From an uncultured SAR86 cluster bacterium (lineage in GTDB: Bacteria; Pseudomonadota; Gammaproteobacteria; Magnimaribacterales; D2472), in the NCBI GenBank assembly GCA_905181595.1, contig CAJIYI010000001.1, positions 401,938-465,937 on the forward strand: a stretch of DNA of 64,000 nt. The letters run 5' to 3'. The notes beneath the pieces were generated by a model. That model did not search any database and was not told where the DNA came from. It saw only the letters and a list, made by a program, of their open reading frames with translations. Below are positions 1 through 8,243 of the stretch, in pieces (position 1 is the first letter of the stretch; each line of letters begins with the position of its first letter). Position numbers and translations under genes: made by a program.

Positions 1-1018
1 TTGATCTCAGAATCCTAGAAATTGTAGATGGACTAACGAGTAATTCTTTTGCTAACTCGATATTACTAATTGAGTTGAGTTGAATTGACTCATTTAATAA
101 AAATTTACTCTGTTTTTGGCATATTAGAGTACCAACTTTCTGAACAGTTTCATTCCTTTTATTTATAGATCTAATGAGCCATTTTGCATCTAAAATTTTT
201 TCTTTAAGTTTAATGCTGCCTTTACTTTTCTTGGTTAAATTCTCTAATTCTTTATCAAATCTTAACTTAGGAAAATTGTCTTCAACAAAACTAATTGTTA
301 GATTGCCTTCTGACGGAATTATTTCAATATCGGCTTGTATGTATTGAGTTGATTGAAAATCAAGACCGGGAGATAAGTCACAGCTTTTAATTAAATCCAA
401 CGCAATGCTTATTTCTTCTAGAGGAAATTTTTTTTGGAGCTCATTTTGAGCTTCCTGGAAGTCTCCAAAAGTAGGATTATATAAAATTTCATTAATTAGC
501 TGCAGTTGACTTTGTCCCAGATTTTTTCTTTTTAATTGAAGTAAAATTAGCTCTTTGAAATCTCTTGCCCCTATCCCAGCAGGTTCAAAGTTCTGAATAA
601 TGTTTATCAAAACATCTAGAATTTTGTCTACCTGAATTCTATGGTTAAATAACTCCTCTAGCTCTTCACTGTTCAGTTGCAAAAGCCCACTTTCATCTAG
701 AGATTGAACAAGAGTCATAGCAATCTCTTGCTGTGACTTGCTAAGTTTTAAATCATTTACTTGAGATTCAAGCGAATTTTGCAGAGTCACGATTTCTGCT
801 AAATTTGATAGCAGCTCATCATCATCATTATTATAGTAATTGAAAGAGACATCTTCCCCTGATTCTTTAATTAAGAATGGATTATCCTGAGCTTCAGCAT
901 GTATTTTATTAATAATTTCAACTCTTGAGAGCTGAAGCAGATCAATAGATTTTTTAAGTTGTGGGGTAATTGTTACCTGTTGTTTTTGCTGAAATTCCCT
1001 TACTAGCTTAATGGCCAT
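1..1018 (-). CDS. rpoN: RNA polymerase sigma-54 factor RpoN (partial, C-terminus beyond window)
   Basis: Read by translating the minus strand from the ATG whose A is at 1018; it stays open to the window edge for 339 codons. The N-terminus holds the glutamine-rich activator-interaction region (REFQQKQQ, then TPQLKKSIDLLQLS). An acidic stretch and the core-binding region follow (EPAGIGARDFKELILLQL), and near the edge comes the helix-turn-helix part (ELLVSPSTISRILRS). The RpoN box that reads the -24 element should lie just outside. RpoN directs core polymerase to -24/-12 promoters and needs AAA+ activators to open DNA. Only 3 bases separate it from the lptB stop, so it is the last visible gene of the kdsD-lptA-lptB-rpoN operon, the usual gammaproteobacterial order. 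The family is about 450-500 aa, so roughly 100-140 residues are missing. Confidence 0.93.
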   Translation of the reverse strand, partial: MAIKLVREFQQKQQVTITPQLKKSIDLLQLSRVEIINKIHAEAQDNPFLIKESGEDVSFNYYNNDDDELLSNLAEIVTLQNSLESQVNDLKLSKSQQEIAMTLVQSLDESGLLQLNSEELEELFNHRIQVDKILDVLINIIQNFEPAGIGARDFKELILLQLKRKNLGQSQLQLINEILYNPTFGDFQEAQNELQKKFPLEEISIALDLIKSCDLSPGLDFQSTQYIQADIEIIPSEGNLTISFVEDNFPKLRFDKELENLTKKSKGSIKLKEKILDAKWLIRSINKRNETVQKVGTLICQKQSKFLLNESIQLNSISNIELAKELLVSPSTISRILRS

Positions 1019-1021
1019 TTT

Positions 1022-1747
1022 TTAGCTATACATATTTCCAAGATATGTTTTCGTTACCAAATCATTTGCAATTAGTTGATCCTTATTTCCCTCAGCAATC
1101 ACCTTCCCTGAATCCATGATAATTGCTCTATTACATAAATTTAGGGTCTCCCTAACATTATGATCAGTAATTAAAATTGAAATATCTGTTTTAACAATTC
1201 TATTGAGTAAATCTTTTATCTCTTCTATTGCAATTGGATCAATCCCTGCAAAAGGCTCATCAAGGAGAAGAATAGATGGATTGCATGCTAATGCTCTGGC
1301 AATCTCAACTTTTCTTCTTTGTCCGCCGGAGAGCATGCGTCCCTGATGATTTAAAATTTGAGTTAAGTTAAATTCACTAATAGTCATATCAAGAAATTTT
1401 TGCCTATCATGATCAGTTTTCATAGTTAATTCAGCAATTCCAATGAGATTTTCTTTTACAGTTAAGTCTTGAAAAATAGAAGATTCTTGAGGCAGGTAAG
1501 TTAAACCGGCTCTTGATCTGAGATGCATTGGTAAATTTGAGACGTCCTGACCATTAATTTCAACTGTTCCTTTATCAGGAGCAAGTAATCCAGCCGCAAT
1601 ATAAAATGCAGTAGTTTTTCCAGCACCATTTGGGCCAAGTAAACCAATGATTTCTTTCGCTCCAATTGAAAAAGCTATATCTGAAAGAATATCCTTGCCA
1701 GCAATGGTTTTATAAATCCCATTTAAGCTAAGCCTGGTATTAGTCAT
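1022..1747 (-). CDS. lptB: LPS export ABC transporter ATP-binding protein LptB
   Basis: Cytoplasmic ATPase of the LptB2FGC complex, which extracts lipopolysaccharide from the inner membrane and pushes it to the cell surface. The 241 aa match the family length. Walker A is GPNGAGKTT near residues 39-47, the signature is LSGGQRRKVEIARAL near 140-154, Walker B with the catalytic Glu is ILLLDEPFAGIDP near 159-171, and the switch His is in ITDHNVRE near 193-200. The start codon overlaps the lptA stop by 4 bases, so the two are probably translationally coupled. lptF and lptG are not in the window, as is usual for this locus. Confidence 0.96.
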   Translation of the reverse strand: MTNTRLSLNGIYKTIAGKDILSDIAFSIGAKEIIGLLGPNGAGKTTAFYIAAGLLAPDKGTVEINGQDVSNLPMHLRSRAGLTYLPQESSIFQDLTVKENLIGIAELTMKTDHDRQKFLDMTISEFNLTQILNHQGRMLSGGQRRKVEIARALACNPSILLLDEPFAGIDPIAIEEIKDLLNRIVKTDISILITDHNVRETLNLCNRAIIMDSGKVIAEGNKDQLIANDLVTKTYLGNMYS

Positions 1748-2151
1748 TGGGGAGAGATTTGATATCTAATTTGCTCTGCATAAATTGACTGATCCTTCTG
1801 CTGTAGTCGAGCATCTCCCAGCATTTCCATAGAGAGATTGGGATAGATGATAAATTGATTTGCTGCTCCATTAATATTATTTTTGTTAGATAGAATTGAT
1901 GCAGGGGAGCCATCAATGACCAATTTTTCTTCATCATAACTTAGAATCGCACTATCTCCAGACAAGATAAAATCACCAAAGTTAATTTGTATGTTTGTTT
2001 TTAGTAATAGCTTATTTGTAAATTTATTTAGGGTCACATATTCAGCCTTAATAGAGATGTCTCCATAATTAGGAATTTCTTTAGCAGAGATGCTCGCAGT
2101 AATAGACAAACTAATTAAAAAATATGAGAAAAATTTTAAATTGCTAATCAT
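1744..2151 (-). CDS. lptA: LPS transport periplasmic protein LptA
   Basis: Periplasmic bridge protein that stacks beta-jellyroll units to carry LPS from LptC to LptD. At 135 aa it is shorter than the E. coli protein (185 aa). A signal peptide covers about residues 1-23, with probable cleavage after SISA. The rest shows the OstA/LptA pattern of alternating beta strands (GDISIKAEYVTLNK, GDFILSGDSAILSY, LVIDGSPASI). It lies between kdsD and lptB, which supports the call. The lptC gene that normally precedes it is absent here, so LptC must be encoded elsewhere or be replaced. The sequence is divergent and the call relies partly on position. Confidence 0.85.
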   Translation of the reverse strand: MISNLKFFSYFLISLSITASISAKEIPNYGDISIKAEYVTLNKFTNKLLLKTNIQINFGDFILSGDSAILSYDEEKLVIDGSPASILSNKNNINGAANQFIIYPNLSMEMLGDARLQQKDQSIYAEQIRYQISPQ

Positions 2152-2157
2152 TGCAAT

Positions 2158-3126
2158 CTAGATGATTCCAGACTCAAGCAATTGATGCATGGTAATAATA
2201 CCGCTGGCGTTATCTTTGGCGTGAGTCACGACTAATGTAAAAATTTTATTTTTTTCCATTATTTCTGCAGCATCTATAGCCAAAGCATCATGAGCAATAC
2301 TTTTAAAATTATTTGTCATTACAGTTCCAATAGAAGTTTTTACAAGATCTTTTTCTTGGTTCAAACATCTTCGCAAATCTCCATCAGTGAAAATACCAAT
2401 TATTTTTTTACCATCTGCTACCAAGGTGATCCCAAGTTTTTTTTCAGTGATCTCAATTAAAGCATCTTTTAGGCTCGCATCTTTTGAAACAACAGGAGTG
2501 CTATTATCCATAATGGCTATATCTTTTACCAAAGTGGTTAATTTTTTTCCAAGCTGGCCCGCAGGATGTGATTTAGCAAAATCATCTTTTGTAAATCCTC
2601 TATGCTCCAAAAGCGAAACAGCTAAGGCATCACCAAACACAAGGGCAAGAGTGGTGGAAGAGGTTGGAGCTAGATCAAGAGGGCAAGCTTCTTCATTCGC
2701 CTTAATTAATATATTAATATCTCCAGTTTTTGCAATGGTAGAGTCTGCGTTGTTGGTGAGTGTGAAAATACTTCCCGCACATCTTTTTAACGCCGGTAAA
2801 ATCTCAATAATCTCTTTTGTCTCTCCGGAATTAGATAGAATTAAAATAGCATCTTTCTTATCTATCATGCCTAGATCACCATGCGCAGCTTCTGTTGGGT
2901 GAATAAAAAATGATGGAGTGCCTGTGCTAGAAAGTGTTGCAGATATTTTTTGAGCGATGTGACCAGATTTACCAATTCCCATTAGAATTAGCTTTCCTTT
3001 CGTGGCTAGTATGTTTGAACATAGGTCATTGAATGTTTCTTTAATTTGATCTTGCAAGCCTAGGATGGCTTTGCCCTCAATTTGTATAACTTTGAGAGCG
3101 CTGTTGATAAAATTATTCTCTTGCAT
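2158..3126 (-). CDS. kdsD: Arabinose-5-phosphate isomerase KdsD
   Basis: Interconverts ribulose-5-phosphate and arabinose-5-phosphate, the first step of Kdo synthesis for LPS. The 322 aa contain an N-terminal SIS sugar-isomerase domain (about residues 35-170; GIGKSGHIAQKISATLSSTG and SNSGETKEI are typical) and two C-terminal CBS domains (about 205-322). It heads the minus-strand operon, with lptA 6 bases downstream. In many gammaproteobacteria kdsC (Kdo-8-phosphate phosphatase) follows kdsD directly, but not here. kdsA, a later enzyme of the pathway, is at 35832. The divergent mlaC starts only 39 bases away. Confidence 0.95.
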   Translation of the reverse strand: MQENNFINSALKVIQIEGKAILGLQDQIKETFNDLCSNILATKGKLILMGIGKSGHIAQKISATLSSTGTPSFFIHPTEAAHGDLGMIDKKDAILILSNSGETKEIIEILPALKRCAGSIFTLTNNADSTIAKTGDINILIKANEEACPLDLAPTSSTTLALVFGDALAVSLLEHRGFTKDDFAKSHPAGQLGKKLTTLVKDIAIMDNSTPVVSKDASLKDALIEITEKKLGITLVADGKKIIGIFTDGDLRRCLNQEKDLVKTSIGTVMTNNFKSIAHDALAIDAAEIMEKNKIFTLVVTHAKDNASGIITMHQLLESGII

Positions 3127-3165
3127 GGCTAATTTATAATAATGTACTAATGTTATAATACCTTC
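3127..3165. promoter_or_regulatory. Divergent promoter region kdsD / mlaC
   Basis: The 39 bases between the two divergent starts must serve both operons. Two perfect TATAAT hexamers lie on the + strand at 3135-3140 and 3154-3159, with AT-rich equivalents on the other strand. No good -35 element stands out for either, so exact promoters are uncertain. The hexamer at 3154-3159 ends 7 bases before the mlaC ATG at 3166. If used, it would give an almost leaderless transcript, or translation could begin at the ATG at 3178. Confidence 0.4.
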
Positions 3166-3777
3166 ATGAAAGTAACTATGAAATCTATTCTTATTTTAAT
3201 AGGCTTGATTGCCCTTCCTGTATTTACGATTGCGCAGTCCAATCCTGAAAATTTTCTTGATGATCGTGCGCAAGCAATGGTTGATGTTATTCGCAGTAAT
3301 CAGAGTTTATATGCTTCTGATCCTGAGAAATTTAAAGCTAAAATTAATACTATCTTTGAACCAATGGTAGATTTTCGAAGAGTTGGTGCTAGCGTTATGG
3401 GAAAGAAATATTATAAGGCAGCATCAAAAGATCAGCGTCTTCGATTTATTTCTGCGTTTAAAAAATCTCTACTTGACACTTACTCTTCTACATTAGCACA
3501 ATGGGGAGATCAAACCATAGAGACTCATTTTTCTCAAAAGACAATCTTTGTTAAGACTGAAGACGTCAATCAGAGTCTTGTAGCTTCAAATAGTATTTAC
3601 CCAATAACCTATAAGGTTAGAAACGATGGTAAAGGTAATTGGCTAATAATTAATATTATTGTTAATGGTGTGAACCTTGGGCTCACATTTAGAAATCAGT
3701 TCCAGGCATTAGCGTTAGAGCATAATGAAAATATTGATGAAATTATCAATAATTGGATTTCAGACGCTGACTTTTAA
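3166..3777 (+). CDS. mlaC: Phospholipid-binding protein MlaC (Ttg2D family)
   Basis: Periplasmic shuttle that carries phospholipids between the MlaA outer-membrane complex and the MlaFEDB inner-membrane transporter. The 203 aa begin with a signal peptide (start ATG at 3166 or, equally plausible, at 3178; cleavage near TIAQ). The rest is the MlaC fold: FEPMVDFRRVGASVMG near 66-81, repeated helices, then YPITYKVRNDGKGNWLIINIIVNG-type strands. It is followed by ibaG and murA as in mlaFEDCB-ibaG-murA of E. coli. However mlaF, mlaE, mlaD and mlaB are missing, which leaves mlaC without its transporter in this region. Confidence 0.88.
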   Translation: MKVTMKSILILIGLIALPVFTIAQSNPENFLDDRAQAMVDVIRSNQSLYASDPEKFKAKINTIFEPMVDFRRVGASVMGKKYYKAASKDQRLRFISAFKKSLLDTYSSTLAQWGDQTIETHFSQKTIFVKTEDVNQSLVASNSIYPITYKVRNDGKGNWLIINIIVNGVNLGLTFRNQFQALALEHNENIDEIINNWISDADF

Positions 3778-3798
3778 AAAAATTTAGGTTTATTTTTT

Positions 3799-4020
3799 AT
3801 GAATATTACAGAATTTCTTCAAGATAAATTTCCTGATGCCGACATTTCTTCTGATGGAGAAGATTGTTCTTCTAGATTAGTAATTGTAAGTAATACATTT
3901 GAGGGTCTTTCTATTCTTAATAGGCATAAACTAGTCATGGGAACTCTTAAAGAGCACTTTCAGTCTGGTGAAGTCCATGCATTAAGCCTCACGACAAAAA
4001 CACCTTCAGAGATTGTGTAA
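3799..4020 (+). CDS. ibaG: BolA-family protein IbaG
   Basis: Small BolA-like protein (73 aa). The family works with monothiol glutaredoxins in iron-sulfur and acid-stress physiology. The fold is recognisable from LVIVSNTFEGLSILNRHKLV (BolA helix-loop with the conserved HK/HR region) and HALSLTTKTPSEI at the C-terminus. It sits immediately upstream of murA with a 3-base gap, its conserved neighbour in many gammaproteobacteria. The role is inferred from family and position. Confidence 0.88.
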   Translation: MNITEFLQDKFPDADISSDGEDCSSRLVIVSNTFEGLSILNRHKLVMGTLKEHFQSGEVHALSLTTKTPSEIV

Positions 4021-4023
4021 ATA

Positions 4024-5283
4024 ATGGAAAAATTAAAAATCATTGGCGGCAATAGGTTATCTGGCATAATTTCCTGTTCTGGTGCAAAGAATGCTGCTTT
4101 GCCAATGCTTGCCGCAACCATTCTCACTGACAAACCAGTCACTTTCAAAAATCTCCCCTATCTTCAAGATATTACAACTATGTTTGAGATTTTAGGCTCT
4201 ATGGGAGCTGATATTACTCTTAACGAAAATATGGATTTTAGAATTTCAACAGCCAATCTTCATGATTTTGAAGCTCGCTACGAACTAGTTAAAACTATGC
4301 GCGCATCTATATTAGTTCTTGGTTCGCTAGTTGCGCGTCATGGGTTTGCCAGAATCGCCTTACCAGGAGGATGTGCCATTGGCACAAGACCAGTTGATTT
4401 CCATTTATCTGCACTAGAGCAGCTTGGTGCAAAGATTGAACTAAAAAATGGTTACATAGAAGCAAGCGCAAAAAAATTAATTGGATGTGAGATAAGCTTT
4501 CCTGGAATATCTGTCACTGGCACTGAGAACATAATGATGGCTGCTGTTTTGGCAAAAGGACAAACGATATTGCGTAACGTTGCGAAAGAACCAGAGGTTG
4601 AAGATTTAGCAAAATTTTTAAACTCCATGGGTGCGCAGATCTCGGGCGCAGGAACTGATGAAATTACTATCAATGGCGTAGATGATCTTACTGAGTCTAT
4701 CTTTACTATTCCTGCTGATAGGATTGAAGCTGGCACTTATTTGATTGCAGCTGCCGTTACATATGGAGATATTGTAATTCAAGATATTAATGCAAATAGG
4801 ATGAATAATATTTTAGATAAACTTAAGCTTAGTGGTGCTCTCATAGAGACCACCGAAAATAGTATTAGTTTATCCATGCCTCATAATTCAATACATTCGG
4901 TAGATATCTCCACCGCTCCTTTTCCAGGCTTTCCCACTGACATGCAGGCTCAATTTACCGTTTTAAATGCATTATCTAATGGATCAGCAGTAGTTACAGA
5001 AAATGTCTTTGAAAATAGATTTATGCATGTTCAAGAATTAAATCGTATGGGTTGTGATATTACAGTCAAGGGAAGTAATGCATTTATAAAAGGGGTAAAT
5101 CATTTAACAGGAGCGCCTGTAATGGCAACTGATCTGAGGGCATCGGCTAGCTTAATATTAGCCGGCTTATGTGCAGATGGAGAGACAATTGTTGATAGAA
5201 TTTATCATATTGATCGTGGTTACGAACGCATTGAAGAAAAGCTCTCATATTTGGGAGCTGATATTGCTAGATTACCGGGTTAA
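4024..5283 (+). CDS. murA: UDP-N-acetylglucosamine 1-carboxyvinyltransferase MurA
   Basis: First committed step of peptidoglycan synthesis: transfers enolpyruvate from PEP to UDP-GlcNAc in the cytosol. The 419 aa match the family. SGAKNAALPMLAA at about 19-31 holds the conserved Lys-Asn pair. The fosfomycin-reactive cysteine is Cys117 in PGGCAIGTRPVDFH, so it is a Cys-type, fosfomycin-sensitive-type enzyme by motif. TDLRASASLILAG near the C-terminus is also typical. It follows ibaG by 3 bases. Its TAA stop overlaps the stop of the convergent degS gene inside a shared TTAA at 5280-5283. Confidence 0.97.
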   Translation: MEKLKIIGGNRLSGIISCSGAKNAALPMLAATILTDKPVTFKNLPYLQDITTMFEILGSMGADITLNENMDFRISTANLHDFEARYELVKTMRASILVLGSLVARHGFARIALPGGCAIGTRPVDFHLSALEQLGAKIELKNGYIEASAKKLIGCEISFPGISVTGTENIMMAAVLAKGQTILRNVAKEPEVEDLAKFLNSMGAQISGAGTDEITINGVDDLTESIFTIPADRIEAGTYLIAAAVTYGDIVIQDINANRMNNILDKLKLSGALIETTENSISLSMPHNSIHSVDISTAPFPGFPTDMQAQFTVLNALSNGSAVVTENVFENRFMHVQELNRMGCDITVKGSNAFIKGVNHLTGAPVMATDLRASASLILAGLCADGETIVDRIYHIDRGYERIEEKLSYLGADIARLPG

Positions 5284-6278
5284 TTTGTTTGAGCCCTGGT
5301 CACTAAATCTTTTTTAATAATTTTATTCTCCTGGATAATCTCAAGGGATATCTCATCCCCAGGAAAAGAATTTCTTAGAGCGGCAGTGAGATTTTCCCAC
5401 GATGCAGCCTCAGTATTAATTGAAATAATAATAGCGCCAAGTTTAATGTCGGCACCTTCGAATAGGGGACCTTGTTCCTTTAACTCTAAAATTTCCAATC
5501 CGTAAACCAACTCATTATCAAGAACAAACCTTTTGTATTTCACCCTGAAGTCTCCTATCCATGATTGCTGAACAGATCCGTATTTTATTATTTCAGAAGC
5601 AACTTCAATCATTTTGTTTGAAGGCAGAGCAAAGCCAATTCCGGCATAGGACCCAGTTTTTGAAAAAATTTTTGTATTCATACCGATAAGGTTACCCCTA
5701 TGATTTAGTAGCGCTCCTCCTGAATTTCCAGGGTTAATAGCCGCATCTGTTTGGATAAGTTCAAGGTATGGATTTCCATAATCTCTTCCAGTTGCACTAA
5801 CTATGCCGCTGGTAAATGTTTTACCGAGCCCAAACGCATTCCCAATTGCAAATACCTCATCGCCAACACGAATACTTTTACTATTTGCTAGCTTTATTGG
5901 TGCTAAAGGTTCTTGAGAAGTAATTTTAATGACAGCTAGATCTGATCTTTGATCATAGCCTATTACATTTGCAATTCTAATCCGACCATCATCTAGCTCA
6001 ACATTAATTTCTTTTTTGCGATCAATGATATGCAGATTTGTAATGATGTAGCCATCGTCAGAAATAATAATGCCCGAACCCACTATCTCTTGATTTTCTC
6101 GCACTCGGTATCCTGAAGATGCAGAAGAGTTAGTGGCAATGATATTAACTACCGAGAGAGCAGCTTTGCTTATTCCCGCTGAATTTTTGCTATTAGACAT
6201 ATCTGTATAAAGATATGGGAGAATAACCAGAAGAATTAAAAAATTTATTCTCGAAAGTTTATTATTCAAAAATTTCAT
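5280..6278 (-). CDS. degS: Membrane-anchored serine protease DegS/AlgW type
   Basis: Trypsin-like HtrA protease that senses misfolded outer-membrane proteins and starts regulated proteolysis of the anti-sigma factor RseA. It has 332 aa with one N-terminal membrane anchor (about residues 11-25), a protease domain and a single C-terminal PDZ domain (about 230-325). One PDZ plus an anchor fits DegS rather than DegP or DegQ. The triad is His83 (NLHII), Asp113 (RSDLAV) and Ser186 (NPGNSGGAL). It lies between murA and zapE, close to the E. coli degS-zapE arrangement. Only 19 bases separate its start from the divergent zapE start. Confidence 0.9.
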   Translation of the reverse strand: MKFLNNKLSRINFLILLVILPYLYTDMSNSKNSAGISKAALSVVNIIATNSSASSGYRVRENQEIVGSGIIISDDGYIITNLHIIDRKKEINVELDDGRIRIANVIGYDQRSDLAVIKITSQEPLAPIKLANSKSIRVGDEVFAIGNAFGLGKTFTSGIVSATGRDYGNPYLELIQTDAAINPGNSGGALLNHRGNLIGMNTKIFSKTGSYAGIGFALPSNKMIEVASEIIKYGSVQQSWIGDFRVKYKRFVLDNELVYGLEILELKEQGPLFEGADIKLGAIIISINTEAASWENLTAALRNSFPGDEISLEIIQENKIIKKDLVTRAQTN

Positions 6279-6297
6279 AGGAGCTAATTAATTTATT

Positions 6298-7329
6298 ATG
6301 CAAGATATAGAAATTGTACTTGAGAACTTGGCTTCTCAGGAAGTAACACCCGATCAGGCGCAACAATTATTTTTAGAAGCTTTCATAGAGTTTGATTATA
6401 AATACAAGCAGACTTCCTTTTTTCGTAAAAATTCTAATCCTGGAAGCATTTATTTATGGGGCCCAGTTGGAAGGGGCAAGACACTATTGCTGAAAGCTAT
6501 AGATTCAAGCTACTTTAAGAATTCAGGACAATTTCATTTTCTTGAATTTATGCAATTGATCCATAACAGTTTATTTGAAGTTTCAAAAAATAAAAATCCT
6601 TTAGCTCTTGTTGCAAAAAAGATAGCAAAGAATTATGACATGCTTTTTATAGATGAATTTCAGATCGAAGACATAGCTGACGCTATGATTATTGGCTCAG
6701 TCATTGAATCTTTAGTTAGCAAGGGTATTCGCATAATGCTTTCATCTAACTCACACCCAAATAACCTTTATAAGGATGGGCTTCAAAGAAATAAGTTCTT
6801 GCCAGCCATTGAATTCATCCAATCGAATTTTATGATTTTTAATTTAGAGGGGTCTGAAGATTATCGATTACGAGATATTGCTTTAATAAGATCCTATGAG
6901 CCTGACGTGAAGGAGTTCCTCGGTAAAACATTTAGCGAGGAATGGGCAGAGAGCCAAAAGTTTATTGTCAATGACAGATCTTTTCCTTGCGAGGGACGAT
7001 CATCAAAATTTCTTTGGCTATCATTTCAAGAATTTTTTTCAGAACCATGCGGGAGCAAAGATTTTATAGATATTGCAAAAAACTATGAATGGTTATTTAT
7101 CAGTAACTTCCATGCCTGCGATGATCAGCACCTAGATAAAATTAGGCGATTTATCAGTTTTATTGATATCACCTACCAAGAACGCCAAAAAATGAAGTTA
7201 TTTTATGCAGATGGTTTTTTAACAGATTTTTATCAAGGAACCCAATTAAAGTTATTATGGGAAAGATCGGAAAGTAGATTGCATGAAATCTCCAGTGAGA
7301 GCTATCTAAAGAATTTAGAGAAAAACTAA
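6298..7329 (+). CDS. zapE: Cell division ATPase ZapE (AFG1 family)
   Basis: Cytoplasmic P-loop ATPase of the AFG1/ZapE family, linked in E. coli to late Z-ring constriction. The 343 aa contain Walker A GPVGRGKTLL (about 55-64), Walker B MLFIDEFQIEDIADAM (about 117-132) and a sensor-like SSNSHPNNLY (about 152-161). C-terminal AFG1-type features include WLSFQEFFSEPCGSKDF and the arginine-containing RRFISFIDITYQ. It lies upstream of rplM-rpsI as in other gammaproteobacteria. There is no clear Shine-Dalgarno sequence in the 19-base gap to degS. Confidence 0.92.
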   Translation: MQDIEIVLENLASQEVTPDQAQQLFLEAFIEFDYKYKQTSFFRKNSNPGSIYLWGPVGRGKTLLLKAIDSSYFKNSGQFHFLEFMQLIHNSLFEVSKNKNPLALVAKKIAKNYDMLFIDEFQIEDIADAMIIGSVIESLVSKGIRIMLSSNSHPNNLYKDGLQRNKFLPAIEFIQSNFMIFNLEGSEDYRLRDIALIRSYEPDVKEFLGKTFSEEWAESQKFIVNDRSFPCEGRSSKFLWLSFQEFFSEPCGSKDFIDIAKNYEWLFISNFHACDDQHLDKIRRFISFIDITYQERQKMKLFYADGFLTDFYQGTQLKLLWERSESRLHEISSESYLKNLEKN

Positions 7330-7347
7330 ACTAAATGCATTAAAATA

Positions 7348-7409
7348 TTGATTAAATTGCGCTTAAACATTAACATTCGCATCTAATTTTCTCTTAAAAT
7401 ATAAAAATA
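7348..7409 (+). promoter_or_regulatory. Probable promoter and leader of rplM operon
   Basis: The 80-base gap before rplM holds a possible sigma-70 promoter: TTGATT at 7348-7353, 17 bases, TAACAT at 7371-7376. A second AT-rich hexamer, TAAAAT, lies at 7395-7400. The match is only 4 of 6 at each box. No strong ribosome-binding sequence precedes the rplM ATG, and I see no L13-binding hairpin I could defend. Confidence 0.3.
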
Positions 7410-7844
7410 ATGAAAACCCTTTCTCTTAGAAAAGAAGATGCAACTCATGATTGGTTTATTGTCGATGCATCAGATAAAATTTTAGGCCGTTTAGCTACAA
7501 AAATTGCTGATAGAATCAGAGGTAAAGATAAGCCAACTTTTACTCCGCATACTGATGGTGGCGATTATGTTATTGTGATCAATGCAGACAAAATCAAAGT
7601 AACAGGTAATAAGCTAGAAGATAAAAAATATTACACTCATACTCTATATCCAGGCGGTTTAAAAACAAAAGTCTTGAAAGATATCTTAGAGACTAAGCCT
7701 GAATATATTATCGAAGAAGCAGTTAAAGGCATGCTTCCCAAAAATAAACTTGGGAAACAAATGTTTAAGAAATTAAAAGTTTTTAAAGGGTCTGAACATC
7801 CTCATGAATCGCAACAACCAACAATCTGGGAACCAAAAATATGA
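7410..7844 (+). CDS. rplM: 50S ribosomal protein L13
   Basis: Early-assembling large-subunit protein that binds 23S rRNA. The 144 aa are the usual length. Recognised by [20 protein letters not shown] at the N-terminus, [20 protein letters not shown] in the middle, and [19 protein letters not shown] followed by [12 protein letters not shown] at the C-terminus. It is paired with rpsI, whose start overlaps its stop by 4 bases, the conserved rplM-rpsI operon. Confidence 0.98.
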   Translation: MKTLSLRKEDATHDWFIVDASDKILGRLATKIADRIRGKDKPTFTPHTDGGDYVIVINADKIKVTGNKLEDKKYYTHTLYPGGLKTKVLKDILETKPEYIIEEAVKGMLPKNKLGKQMFKKLKVFKGSEHPHESQQPTIWEPKI

Positions 7845-8233
7845 GCACATCAATCCATTATGCAACAGGAAGACGTAAAACATCTTCAGCAAGAGTCTAC
7901 TTATCAAAAGGTGAGGGCAAGATCATGGTTAATGATAAAGAGCTTGCACATTATTTTGGCAGACAAGTAGCACAAATGCTTGTATTACAGCCCCTTCGAC
8001 TAACTGAGCTCGACGAGCAAGTTGATATTAAGGCTATGGTTAAAGGTGGTGGAAGTTTTGGTCAAGCCGGAGCTATTAGGCATGGTATTTCAAGAGCTTT
8101 ATTGGAATATGATGAATCTCTAAGACCTCAACTGAAATCTGCAGGCTTTTTAACTAGAGATGATAGAAAAGTTGAAAGAAAGAAACCAGGTTTAAAGAAA
8201 GCTAGAAAAAGTTCTCAATTCTCAAAACGTTAA
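7841..8233 (+). CDS. rpsI: 30S ribosomal protein S9
   Basis: Small-subunit head protein whose C-terminal tail reaches the P site. It has 130 aa, the standard length. [15 protein letters not shown] at the N-terminus, the [20 protein letters not shown] core, and the basic tail ending in SSQFSKR are diagnostic; the final lysine-arginine contacts tRNA. It starts inside the rplM stop by the 4-base ATGA overlap. petA begins 10 bases after its stop, so bc1 genes may be co-transcribed with it. Confidence 0.98.
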   Translation: MSTSIHYATGRRKTSSARVYLSKGEGKIMVNDKELAHYFGRQVAQMLVLQPLRLTELDEQVDIKAMVKGGGSFGQAGAIRHGISRALLEYDESLRPQLKSAGFLTRDDRKVERKKPGLKKARKSSQFSKR

Positions 8234-8243
8234 TTCCTGCTGC

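Noticed and set aside
2387-2902. Long open frame on the + strand inside kdsD
   Set aside because: It is antisense to a well-conserved KdsD (SIS and CBS motifs) and has no family features, so it is a shadow frame.
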